DNA of 64,000 bases from Mesorhabditis belari (Eukaryota > Nematoda > Chromadorea > Rhabditida > Rhabditidae), in contig CAUEEP010000750.1 of NCBI GenBank assembly GCA_958450365.1, forward strand, positions 558,001 through 622,000. Direction: 5' to 3'. The notes beneath the pieces are model-generated. The model made no database searches, was not told the origin of the DNA, and saw only the letters and a program-made list of their open reading frames with translations. Both the position numbers and the translations under genes were made by a program. This document shows, one piece after another, positions 54,980 through 64,000 of the stretch; the first letter of the stretch is position 1, and the number at the start of each line of letters is the position of its first letter.

Positions 54980-55255
54980 CACAAGACTTTTAACCTAGAT
55001 CGAGTTACAATAAACCGTTTATCAACAAAAATGTACATGTACAAAAAAAACTACGTCAGATAAAGGGGTTTAAAAAAAAATATAGTGCCCTCAACCCCAC
55101 AAATATCCAAAAACATTGGGCGTAGCCATTTCATAACGCTTCTACGTCAACTTTTAAAACTTGTTAATTTAACTGATAATTTTCTTTCTCTCTAAAAAAT
55201 AAAAGAAAATAATAGAAAAATCTCTTATCTTTTCACCATTACGGCGCCTGTCAGA
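54980..55255 (-). repeat. 300-bp dispersed repeat copy
   Basis: Inverted copy with GTAGCCATTTCATAACGCTT and TCTTATCTTTTCACCATTAC. Another copy at 56285-56510 lies beyond the B/C junction. Confidence 0.8.
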
Positions 55256-55365
55256 GCATAAAAAAGTTCTTTTAACGATATTTTGAGAAGGTAAAAATTG
55301 TATAAGAATGTTTCTTCAGGGATGCGGAAAGTCAATGTTGATTTAGAGCTTCATAATAGCTCCTC

Positions 55366-55635
55366 TTGATGTTTCTGTTTCATTTTATGCTAGGTTTATT
55401 GTTATTATGTTTTCGCTTTGTTTGTATTTGGTTCAATTTTTTAGATTCGCTTCAAAAAGCTTTAAAAATAACACACATTTTCGGTTTTTATCATGGATTT
55501 TTTAGACTTTTAAGCCTTTCCGATTTCAATTGTCCAATCGACTTTGTGGCGCAGTTGGTTAGTGTCTGTTAGTGAATCTAGAGGCCAAGTTAGAGTCTTT
55601 GGTTCGACTTTACGCCTCTAGATTTGTAGCAAGCA
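55366..55635 (+). other. Conserved hydrophobic ORF and tRNA-like segment (copy in arm B)
   Basis: Partner of 26842-27195. The frame MMFLFHFMLGLLLLCFRFVC runs to a stop at 55570-55572. The tRNA-like stretch at 55548-55632 has GTGGCGCAGTTGGTTAGTG and TTTGGTTCGACTTT, and an 11-bp pairing AATCTAGAGGC/GCCTCTAGATT that is not a normal cloverleaf. Confidence 0.35.
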
Positions 55636-55950
55636 AATTGCAGAGGCTAGAGAGCTCTGGAAAACAAAGTTTTTAAAAATTCGGCTGAATTGAAAAACAA
55701 ACAACAACATGAGTAAAATAAATTGACTTTAAATTCAGTTCAATTTACAGTTACTTTCCATTCTCTCCCAATTCGGCAATCCACGCTTCCGATGATGAAA
55801 CGCTTGCAGATGAAACAAGCGTACCCATCCATATCACCTATCTATTGTCTCCATTGACACGATTGATGATTCATCATCTAGAATAAAGTAAAATAGGCTA
55901 ACATTCAAATCAAAGAAGCCATGAGCCAGTTCTTGTCGCATTCCCTTCAA

Positions 55951-56078
55951 CATAGTTCATAGCGCATAAGACCTCCTCCCAAGATGACAACAAAGTTTTA
56001 CCAATGCCGTCTCAAAACCTTTTGTCATCTTGGAGGGAGGTATTATGCGCTATGAACTATGTTTAACGGACATTCTTT
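55951..56078. repeat. Hairpin element at the B/C junction
   Basis: Arms ACATAGTTCATAGCGCATAA and TTATGCGCTATGAACTATGT are complete. It lies between the outermost part of arm B (coding-like block 55795-55945, minus) and the same block on + at 56165-56275, so it marks the head-to-head joint. Confidence 0.85.
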
Positions 56079-56284
56079 TTCACTTCCTCGTCCTCTTCTG
56101 GCTGGCTTCTGACTCTAAAACTCGGAGAAACTATTCAAAGCCACTGCGCAGCAGCGGAATATGGATGAGGCGACAAGAACTGGCTCATGGCTTCTTTGAT
56201 TTGAATGTTAGCCTACTTTACTTTGTTCTAGATGATGAACAATTCATCGTATCAATGGAGACAATAGACAGGTGATATGGATGG

Positions 56285-58730
56285 GTATGGATATAGTGCC
56301 CTCAACCCCACAAATATCCAAAAACATTGATCGTAACCATTTCATAACGCTTTTGCGTCAACATTGCAAAACTCTTTAATTCAACTGATAAAATTCTTCC
56401 TCTCTAAAGAATAAAAAGAAAATAATAGAAAAATCTCTTATCTTTTCACCACTAAGGCGCCTCCTGACATACTCTTGAGAAAAAAATTTCATTTCACAAT
56501 ATTTTGAGAAGCTAAAAATTGAATCAGAATCTTTTTTCAGGGATGCGGAAAGTCAATGTTGATTTGAGATCTCATAGTAGCTGCTCTTGATGTTTCTGTT
56601 TCATTTTATGTTAGCTTTATTGTTATTATAACATGAAAATTAAAAGTAAATCTGGAAAAGTTTTGAGTTGAGTTTAAGCCGATTAAGCTTTGTTGGAGAA
56701 TGATGAAGAAAGAAAGTAAGGAAAGAAAGTAAAGAAAGAAAGTAAAGTAAAAGTAAATCTTTTCTTTCCTTTTCGTACTTCCGTTTAAAACCAGCAAATG
56801 TCACCAATTAAGCTACGGTTTATTTCATTAGAAAGGCCAATTATTTAAAACCAGCCTTGACATCAACTTCAATTTTGGTTATGCTAGTTCATCAACTTAG
56901 TTCCACTACCCAGCTTTTCTGGTCGATCTATTCTGTGGAAGTTCAAGAGATTTTTGAACAAATTTTTGAGAAAAATGCTTCTTTTAGCAGCTATACAGGG
57001 CGCGGCGAAATTACCCGCACAACCTTTTCAAAAAATAATTGTCGCACGCTTAGTTTATTTCAAATGTCTCAAGTGTTATATAAAGAATTATAGCCCTTAA
57101 TCTGGGCTACATTTATCTACCAAAAACTTTCCGATTCGACTTATGCAACTAATTTAACAAGCACTTGAATGAGCGCTAGCCATTTGTCGAATTTGTCTAG
57201 TCGAACCTGTCATTTGGCCGCTTGAAACTATAAAAAATTGTTAAGAAAAGTTTTCGATATTTCTTTAATGGAAAAATAGTGTTTAACATGATTTAATAAT
57301 ATTAAGAATCAAATTTAATTGTTCTGGCTGAACTGACATGATCAAAATTGAAGTTGATGTCAAGTGGCCAAATGACAGATTCGCCGGAGAGATGTCGATG
57401 ATCATTCAAGTGCTTGTTAAATGAGTCGAATGGGAAAGTTTTTGGTAGATAAATGTAGCCCAGATAAATGTAGCCAAAAATATAGTACCCTCAACCGCAC
57501 AAATATCCAAAAACATTGGGCGTAGCCATTTCATAACGCTTTTACGTCAGTTCCGAAACTCTTTAATTCAACTGATAAAATTCTTCCTCTCTAAAAATGA
57601 AAAGAAATTAATAGAAAAAACTGTTATCTTTTCACCACTAAGGATCCTCCTGTCATACTCTTGAAAAAAAATTTTCATTTAACGATATTTTCCAAGTTAC
57701 TTTCCAAATTGGAACGAATTTCCAACCAAATACCCAAAAATGATCGAGTGCAACCAATAGCCCGTCTGTACGTTCATTATGGCGTAAACGTTCGAATTCA
57801 AAGAGTTTCTCGGTTCAATCTAGAATCGGAACCGAAAATCTGCTACTTTTCAACTATAAACAAAACTTTCAACTTTTAACTTTCAACTATAAACTTTATT
57901 TCACCACCCGAGGGCACTATATTTTTGGCTACATTTATCTACCAAAAACTTTCCCATTCGACTCATTTAACAAGCACTTGAATGATCATCGACATCTCTC
58001 CGGCGAATCTGTCATTTGGCCACTTGACATCAACTTCAATTTTGATCATGTCAGTTCAGCTAGAACAATTAAATTTGATTCTTAATATTATTAAATCATG
58101 TTAAACACTATTTTTCCATTAAAGAAATATCGAAAACTTTTCTTAACAATTTTTTATAGTTTCAAGCGGCCAAATGACAGATTTGTCGGAGAAATATCGA
58201 TGCTCTTTCAAGCGCTTGTTAAATGAGTCGAATGAGAAAGTTTTTGGTAGATAAATGTGGCCAAGATTCAGGGCTATAATTCTTTATATAACACTTGAGA
58301 CTTTTGACATAAACTAAGCGTGCGACAATTATTTTTTGAAAAGGTTGTGCGGGTAATTTCGCCGCACCCTGTATAGCTGCTAAAAGAAGCATTTTTCTCA
58401 AAAATTTGTTCAAAAATCTCTTGAACTTCCACAGAATAGATCGACCAGAAAAGCTGGGTAGTGGAACTAAGTTGATGAACTAGCATAACCAAAATCTAAG
58501 TTGATGTCAAGGGGACAAATGACAGATTCGCCGGAGATGTCGACGCTCAACTCAAGTGTTTGTAAAATGAATTGTATAAGTCGAATCGGAAAGGTTTTGG
58601 TAGATAAATGTAGCCCAGATTAAGGGCTATAATTCTTTATATAACACTTGAGACTTTTGAAATAAACTAAGCGTGCGACAATCATTTTTTGAAAAGGTTG
58701 TGCGGGTAATTTCGCCACACCCTCTCTAGC
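56285..58730. repeat. Repeat mosaic upstream of kinase C
   Basis: 300-bp repeats (inverted) at 56285-56510 and 57475-57690. Fold-back family copies at about 56985-57470, 57935-58380 and 58480-58730 face each other in pairs. CTTAGTTCCACTACCCAGCT occurs at 56896 and, inverted, near 58462. 57700-57879 is the third copy of the KNDRVQPIARL segment. 56640-56860 is AT-rich with no feature. Confidence 0.65.
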
Positions 58731-58979
58731 TGTTAAAAGAAGCATTTTTCTCAAAAATTTGTTCAAAAATCTCTTAAACGCATTCTTTATTGACCTTATT
58801 TGTTGTTGATTTGTTTTTTGAAATAATATTCATGCCCGTTTTCTTCAATGTTTACACTACTTTCAGGGTTCTTATCAACAAAAAAATTGCTCAAAATGGC
58901 TCAAGAGGCTTCTCCTGTAAAAGAGCTTATAGCTTCTACCGGCTTTCAAAACTTTTTAACAACTTTAACCACTTTAAAA

Positions 58980-61900
58980 ATGGTTAAGATTTATGCAAAG
59001 CATGAATTTTACTTGGTGATTGGAGACTTTTGGAGGGGTGGCTTTGGACGAGTGTCGATCAATCGATTCAAAAACGACAAGTGGGGAGTTTGTAAAAGCG
59101 TTTGTAAAGGCGTTTGTAAAAGCTAACACTCTAAAAATTCTGTTTATTTTGATAAATTGAGAATGGAAGAAATGCTACCTTTTTTTGCGCACCCATTCCA
59201 TTAGCGCACCTTTTGCGCAGCTCTAAAAAGCTAATATGAATTAATTTCCATTTGAAAAATTGTTTCTCTGTGATTTTAGGGTGTAGAATTGAAATTTTGA
59301 CATTTCAGTGCTTGTGGAAGCAAACGGACAGAGTTATAGATAGGGAAAAATCAAAGATTTTCTGAAAGAAACAAGAATGTAAGAGTCAAAAAATATTTGA
59401 ATTTTCTCAATTAGATGCCAATTTTGATGCGTAGATGATAGTTGCTGTAAAGCTAGTTTCTTTTGTGGACAAAACTCTTACGAACTCTTCATTTCTTTAG
59501 TAGAGAGGTTGCAATCAAATGGCCCACGGATCCGGAGCTTATCGAAGATGAGATTCGCTATCACCAGATCGTCTCCGACTGTCGCTACGTTGTCACAGTT
59601 AATCAAAATCAAATATGCTTTTACTTTTTCGCTTGTTTTAGCTTTTCGGTAGCGTAAGAGGTGAAAGGAACGTTCAAAGTGGGATTTTGCTTGAGCTTTG
59701 CTATTTGGAGACACTTCATCAGGGTAAGCTTTTTCAAGATTTTAACAAAAGGAAACATGGATACAAAGCTAGGCTCCACTAGTTTTCCATAGAAAGCACT
59801 TTTATTTTTTGTTTCATTTTCTTGAGAAAAGTACCATAAGGGAGCGTAGCATAAGAGAGTAAAATTTCTTTTCAATATCGTTTATAAATTGTAAGTATTG
59901 TATTGTAAATGTATTGTATTGTAAATTGTAAGACTAAATTGTAAGACTACCATCACTTGTAAGTAATGCTTACTACTCTCTATTTTTTTTGATCTGTCTT
60001 CGCACTTAGGTCTTCCTATTTTGCGCAGATCACAACCTGCTTCCACATTTCTCTATCCCTTGCTATTGTCATCCAGTGTTTCCTAGCTTGATTGTTCCTG
60101 GTTCGAAGTCTTCGACTTGCTAGTGCTGGTGGTGGTTGCACTCTAGCCATCCTTTCTCTGACCGTCTCTGCCACTCTTGTGCTCCACCTCGTTGCTGGTC
60201 TTCCGATGGGCCTCTTCTGGTCTCGTGGTAGTCACTCTGTGATCCGTATCGTCCATCTGTCGTCTGTTCTTCTGGCTACGTGGCCGGCCCATCTGAGTCT
60301 TTTTCTCTCAAACACTTCCACTGGATCTCTGAGTCCCGAGATAGCGCGTATCCGTACTTCTTAGGTCTTGGTCGAGCTACGTCTTCCTATTGTGCCCGAG
60401 GAGGTTCCTTTCAAGGGCTCGATTTGTCGTTCTCAAGGCTCGTTCGATGGTCTGTGTCGTGGCCCAGATCTCTGTTCCGTAGCAGAGTGCCGGGAGGACG
60501 GTGCTGTCGAAGAGGTGTGCCCGAGTTCTCTGGTGATTCTTGAGCATCTTCGTGACTTCTTTGATGCTTCCTAGTGCTGTCCAGGCAGCTCGAATAGAGA
60601 GAATACAGTAATTAGTTTAACCGTGAGGAACACAGTCTATTTAACACTCCAATTAATCTTTGTTTTTAAAATCATCAGTTTTTAATTGTGAGGTTGTACG
60701 GATATTGCTTTGATTCTATTCTATGACAAAATTGTGTTTTCTTCATTTTGTCAATGACCTCCACTTTTGTTTAACATACCTCTGTTATTCTCAAATAAAG
60801 AAAAGGTAAAAAAGAACATTTTGCGCGGTTACCCTATTCTCTCTAACAGTAGTAGTGCATTCCAGCAAGCCGAGTTGGTGACTATTTTACAGTTTCCAAG
60901 CTTTTGCAGAAGCTCAACTAATATTTTTCAAAAACGAACTTTTTATAAGACGAAATTAACCTTAAAGGGTGTTATTCTAAAAGAAAATCTGGTATTCAGC
61001 AATCTTTGATGAAGAGGCCCAACTGTTGTACAATGTGTTTCACATCGTCGTCTGGATGGAACAACTCGCCTCAGCAATCACTTTCATGAAGGCTAAGGGA
61101 ATCGTGCATCGAGACATTAAACCAAATAAGTTTCTTTTGCAAAATAACACTGATTCATCAAAGAATTTAGTATTTTATTGCAAAATAACTTCCGAGAGAT
61201 TCGTTTGTGTGATTTTGGAGCGGCCACAGATGAACTTTCACTCAACAGGGCTCGCATTGTTGGACCATATAGTCCACCAGGACAGGTGAAAGGTTTTTCA
61301 ATCAACTGTAAGTATTAAATCAATCAATAGGTGTGTTTTGGGTTGTTAAATTGAATTTCTTTTCCGAAAGCTTTTTAAATATGATATACCACATAAAAAA
61401 AATTGGGATAAATACATAATTATGTGAAGCAAAGTATAGCGTATTCTCTCTAATAGTAGTGTACTCTCTAATAGTATTCCGGCCCAGGAGAGGATTGAAA
61501 AAATAGTAGTTCGCACTACTATTAGAGAGAATACGGTATTTGAATCTAGCCAATCAATCTGGCCCATTACAAGGACGATGTTTATGGAGCAGCAATGGTA
61601 CTTTGGTCGCTCGTTTTTCGAGAGTAAGTACTAAAGATTTGTGAGTAAAAAGTTTTTAGTGTTTCTGAAATCGCAAAAGCCGCTTGGTTTTGATCACCGC
61701 TTAGCAATATTCAACACATTTCAGAGTACCGTTTGCCAAAAAGAACGGAATCACAATCTCAAAGAAAATCGATAATGGGGAACGACCGAGAAGCACAAAG
61801 CGAATTCATCAAAATATTCAAGAGATCATTACAGGGTTTGGTGCTTAGATTGTAACTTAAAAACATTTGTTTTTCATCGATTACAAAAGATTAACTCAAA

Positions 61901-62544
61901 CAAATATGCTAAAACGAGAATGAAGATTGTATTTAATTTAATAGAAGCTCTCCCTCTCGTACAATCGCATAGTCGCTATTTTTGCTAAACAATTCTTTTC
62001 TGAAATTACTTTTCGTATTAAAAGAAAGCCGAATTCAAGAGCTTCAAGAGCAAGAGCTTCAAGAGCAAGAGCTTCAAGAGCAAGAGCTTCAGGAGCAAGA
62101 GTTTCAAGAGCAAGAGATAAATGCTTTGTTGAACATTTAGTTATTTCATATACATTCCCAATAGTTTAAACACAGCAAGGAAAACAAAGCGTTCAAAATT
62201 GTTATATGATTCTGTTGCAACCTTGAATACGTGATTACCTCCATAATTATGGAGAAATGGGTTTGCAGATATTACGTTAAAACTTTAGCTGTTCGGGTAA
62301 TGAATGGAAAGATCGCTGGGAACCAGAAAAACTCCAAGCAACGATGACCGATTGGAAAAATGAGGTAAAGTTTTGAGATGTTTTGAGTTTCTATAAAATA
62401 ATAATCATTTTTTAGATTCTTCGTCATATTCCTTTCACTCCACCGGCACTTTGTAAACAACAAAACGCTCTTGTTCGACCACATGGAACGGTTCGTTTAG
62501 CACACTCTTTCATCATCTTTCATTCATTGTATTCATTGTATTGA
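58980..62544 (+). CDS. TKL (TAK1-like) protein kinase, copy C, nine exons, 308 aa, complete
   Basis: Exons 58980-59087, 59508-59597, 59642-59723, 61000-61169, 61199-61285, 61550-61623, 61725-61835, 62289-62364 and 62416-62544 all have GT/AG borders and matching phases. The product has the glycine loop WRGGFGRV, VAIKWPTD, QSGILLELCYLETLHQ, HRDIKPNKFLL, IRLCDFGAATDELSLN, HYKDDVYGAAMVLWSLVFRE, then NGERPRS and CSGNEWKDRWEPEKLQ. The last exon runs on to HSLYSLY and TGA because no Tc1 interrupts it. Lys again stands at the catalytic-loop Asn, so activity is uncertain; ATP-site Lys, HRD and DFG are present. The frame is also open upstream of the chosen ATG (from 58848, MAQEASPVKELIASTGF), so translation may start earlier. 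This is the best candidate for a working member. Confidence 0.8.
60090..60600 (-). pseudogene. LINE ORF2 C-terminal fragment in kinase C intron 3
   Basis: The same insertion as 50014-50530, here on the minus strand and therefore again antisense to the kinase. The peptide breaks at a TAG after HNRKT (near 60384) and elsewhere. The + strand frames at this place are shadows. Confidence 0.85.
61436..61536. repeat. Hairpin in the exon 5-6 intron of kinase C
   Basis: Arms GCGTATTCTCTCTAATAGTA and TACTATTAGAGAGAATACGG, as in copies A and B. Confidence 0.75.
62037..62117. repeat. 15-bp tandem repeat in kinase C intron 7
   Basis: Five to six copies of AGAGCTTCAAGAGCA. Copy B has about two units in the same intron (48328-48362) and copy A has none, so the tract has changed length since duplication. 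Confidence 0.85.
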
Positions 62545-62910
62545 AATTTAAAACTATGTTTCAGTTTGAATGTTCCCATCATCAAATGGGCTATCGATTG
62601 TTCAACTGGATAACTTTCTTATGGCGATCATATTTTGTGTTCGTTGACCGACTCGGTTTCTGTATTCCAAAAAGTCATCGAACTGTGTGTACAGAGGGTT
62701 CGTTTATATTAGATACTTGCTACTTTATATTAGATAAAAGAAAGTGCCAATTATAAACCAACATTCGAACAACCCAAAAACCAATAAGACAAAAACTTTA
62801 TTTCAATATTCGCCATTATTATCAACTTTGCTCTTTTTTGCGACTTCAGATGTCTGATTCGAAAGATTCGGGATCCCAAAGTAGTCTTGCACCGAAATTT
62901 CGACTTTTTG
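62541..62910 (+). pseudogene. Small Cys-containing frame, copy C
   Basis: MFQFECSHHQMGYRLFNWIT onward, with RLGFCIPKSHRTVC and a short extra duplication (ILDTCYFILDKRKC). It begins right at the kinase stop codon, because no transposon separates the genes in this copy. Confidence 0.45.
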
Positions 62911-63163
62911 AAGATTGTTAAACCTTACAAGAGAGTGTTGCATAGATTGGAACAAGTGGTAATCTGAGAGAGCAATACCAGGCGAATATGGAGGTTGAGG
63001 CAACAGGCAACATGATCATAGCACTATCAGAAAAATAACTTTCGCCCTCGGAAATAATCCGCAGTCTCTTTTGCAAATCGTCAGCTACATTTTTCGACCC
63101 CACATCAATAGATTCTGATAAGCGGTTCTCGAGATTTCGAGCAATTTAGGCGACGCTCAGGGT

Positions 63164-63799
63164 TTGGACAGCTTTTTGAAACTTGTTACAAATAGATTTT
63201 TGACAAGCTTTCAGAGATTAAATAAATCTATTTGTATTCTAGATGCCTACGAAATAATCTCACCATCACTACAAGTCAACAAACAAATTGATGGATTCGA
63301 GCAGGAAGACGAGGCGATCTTTCACGAAAGGTATCGAATCAAGGAAGGCAATGTCCACGTGTTCAATCAGCAAACCAATCGACATATCCTTTTTCCAGCT
63401 CTCGATTCCTTATTCTATCTTTCTATCTCCATCTTTGCTCTTTTTCTCTCTATAGCATTTTTCTTGTATATGACCGATCAGAAGCGACGGCAAAATGAAA
63501 TAAAATTAGGATGGTGGCTTTTCTGGATCACTACTTCTCCTTTCGTTCTCTATCTTCTGTCCAATTATCAACGAGCTGTGAGACTTATTCGTGCATTTCT
63601 TACTCTCTTTCTCAAAGTAGCCATTATTTTGCTTCTTCTATTCACTTTAGCCTATTTTGTTTTCTACGTCATACCGGAGAATGAGATATTCAATCAAAGA
63701 CGATATCGAAATCGTTTTTGGCGAGTGACGAAAGATTGGAGACGAGATTATGAAGCATATTTTGCTTTCTTTATTTCTACAACTAAAAATGAACTGTGA
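63164..63799 (+). CDS. Three-pass membrane protein of unknown family, copy C, up to 211 aa
   Basis: Matches copy A from SFQRLNKSICILDAYEIISP to the identical ending TKNEL. The hydrophobic segments are LDSLFYLSISIFALFLSIAF, GWWLFWITTSPFVLYLLSNY and FLKVAIILLLLFTLAYFVFY. About 30 residues of the acidic loop are missing (only MTDQKRRQNEIK remains), without breaking the frame. The start is uncertain for the same reason as in copy A. Open frame over the full length despite divergence from A suggests it may be functional. 63816-64000 holds nothing recognisable. Confidence 0.6.
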   Translation: MDSFLKLVTNRFLTSFQRLNKSICILDAYEIISPSLQVNKQIDGFEQEDEAIFHERYRIKEGNVHVFNQQTNRHILFPALDSLFYLSISIFALFLSIAFFLYMTDQKRRQNEIKLGWWLFWITTSPFVLYLLSNYQRAVRLIRAFLTLFLKVAIILLLLFTLAYFVFYVIPENEIFNQRRYRNRFWRVTKDWRRDYEAYFAFFISTTKNEL

Positions 63800-64000
63800 T
63801 TTTTGTGTGTTTAAACTTTAAGACTGAATAAACTTTCTCGTTTTTGGGAATTCTTAAAAAAACTGAACACCAGAAAAATTTAGCTTTCACATAAATTAGA
63901 GAGTTCAAAAATTTTCTTTTATTACTTTAAAGCAGTCGTTAATGAGTGCTTATCGAGGTCTATCCAATAAAAATACTTAAACTCTCAAGACCAATTCGAA

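Larger units (their letters stand above)
42961..56000 (-). repeat. Arm B of the segmental inverted duplication
   Basis: Inverted partner of arm A (26.6-39.5 kb). It starts at a hairpin element reduced to its arms (42961-43022) and ends beside the hairpin element at 55951-56078. It carries a Ginger-like insertion (inside its Tc1) and a LINE fragment that A lacks. Confidence 0.8.
56150..63815 (+). repeat. Copy C of the duplicated segment (partial)
   Basis: Same orientation as arm A. It is patchy from 56150 to 58730 (repeats rearranged) and then colinear with A from 58730 to 63815 through kinase and membrane protein genes. It lacks the Tc1. Similarity to A and B stops just after the membrane protein stop codon. 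Confidence 0.75.

Noticed and set aside
60092..60574. Three + strand ORFs over the LINE fragment in copy C
   Set aside because: The retrotransposon C-terminal motifs are on the minus strand; the + frames are shadows.

Overview
This is eukaryotic DNA, AT-rich and repeat-dense. It has spliced genes with GT-AG introns, many of them very short (29, 31 and 37 bp), acceptors ending in TTTCAG or TTTAG, one tRNA gene, and many Tc1/mariner-type DNA transposons. I infer a small invertebrate, most likely a nematode; no rRNA or species-diagnostic gene confirms this. None of the protein genes is a long open frame. They were found by joining short exons whose reading phases match across the splice sites.

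Left part (1-10.3 kb), two ordinary genes on the + strand. The first is the 3' two thirds of a platelet-activating-factor acetylhydrolase gene (175-2074) with its Ser-Asp-His triad on three separate exons. One of its introns holds a 23-bp minisatellite; another holds a 14-bp minisatellite and a complete antisense tRNA-Asp gene. The second is an eight-exon gene (5120-10304) for a secreted 245-residue cysteine-rich protein that I do not recognise. Its introns carry minisatellites, a 104-bp palindrome and transposon remnants. Its last intron is an array of about twelve copies of the last exon's own splice acceptor.

Middle (10.3-26.5 kb), gene-poor. It holds minisatellites, fold-back elements, deleted mariners, a non-LTR reverse transcriptase fragment, a tRNA-like sequence, the 3' end of an unidentified gene (17990-18214), and a Ginger-like integrase transposon (20087-22018) with TATA target duplications.

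Right part (26.5-64 kb), a large segmental inverted triplication. Arm A (about 26.6-39.5 kb, +) and arm B (about 56.0-43.0 kb, -) form a giant inverted repeat around a spacer of about 3.5 kb. A third, partial copy C (about 56.1-63.8 kb, +) lies head to head with B. Each copy carries the same pair: a nine-exon TKL/TAK1-like protein kinase of about 305 residues, and a three-pass membrane protein just downstream. Kinases A and C have complete exon chains; B has lost a splice donor. All copies, and a fourth kinase fragment in the spacer, have Lys where kinases normally have the catalytic-loop Asn. Transposon insertions date the copies inconsistently: A and B share a Tc1, B and C share a LINE fragment. 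This implies mosaic copies, by gene conversion or recombination. Short hairpin elements sit at the junctions of the inverted copies.
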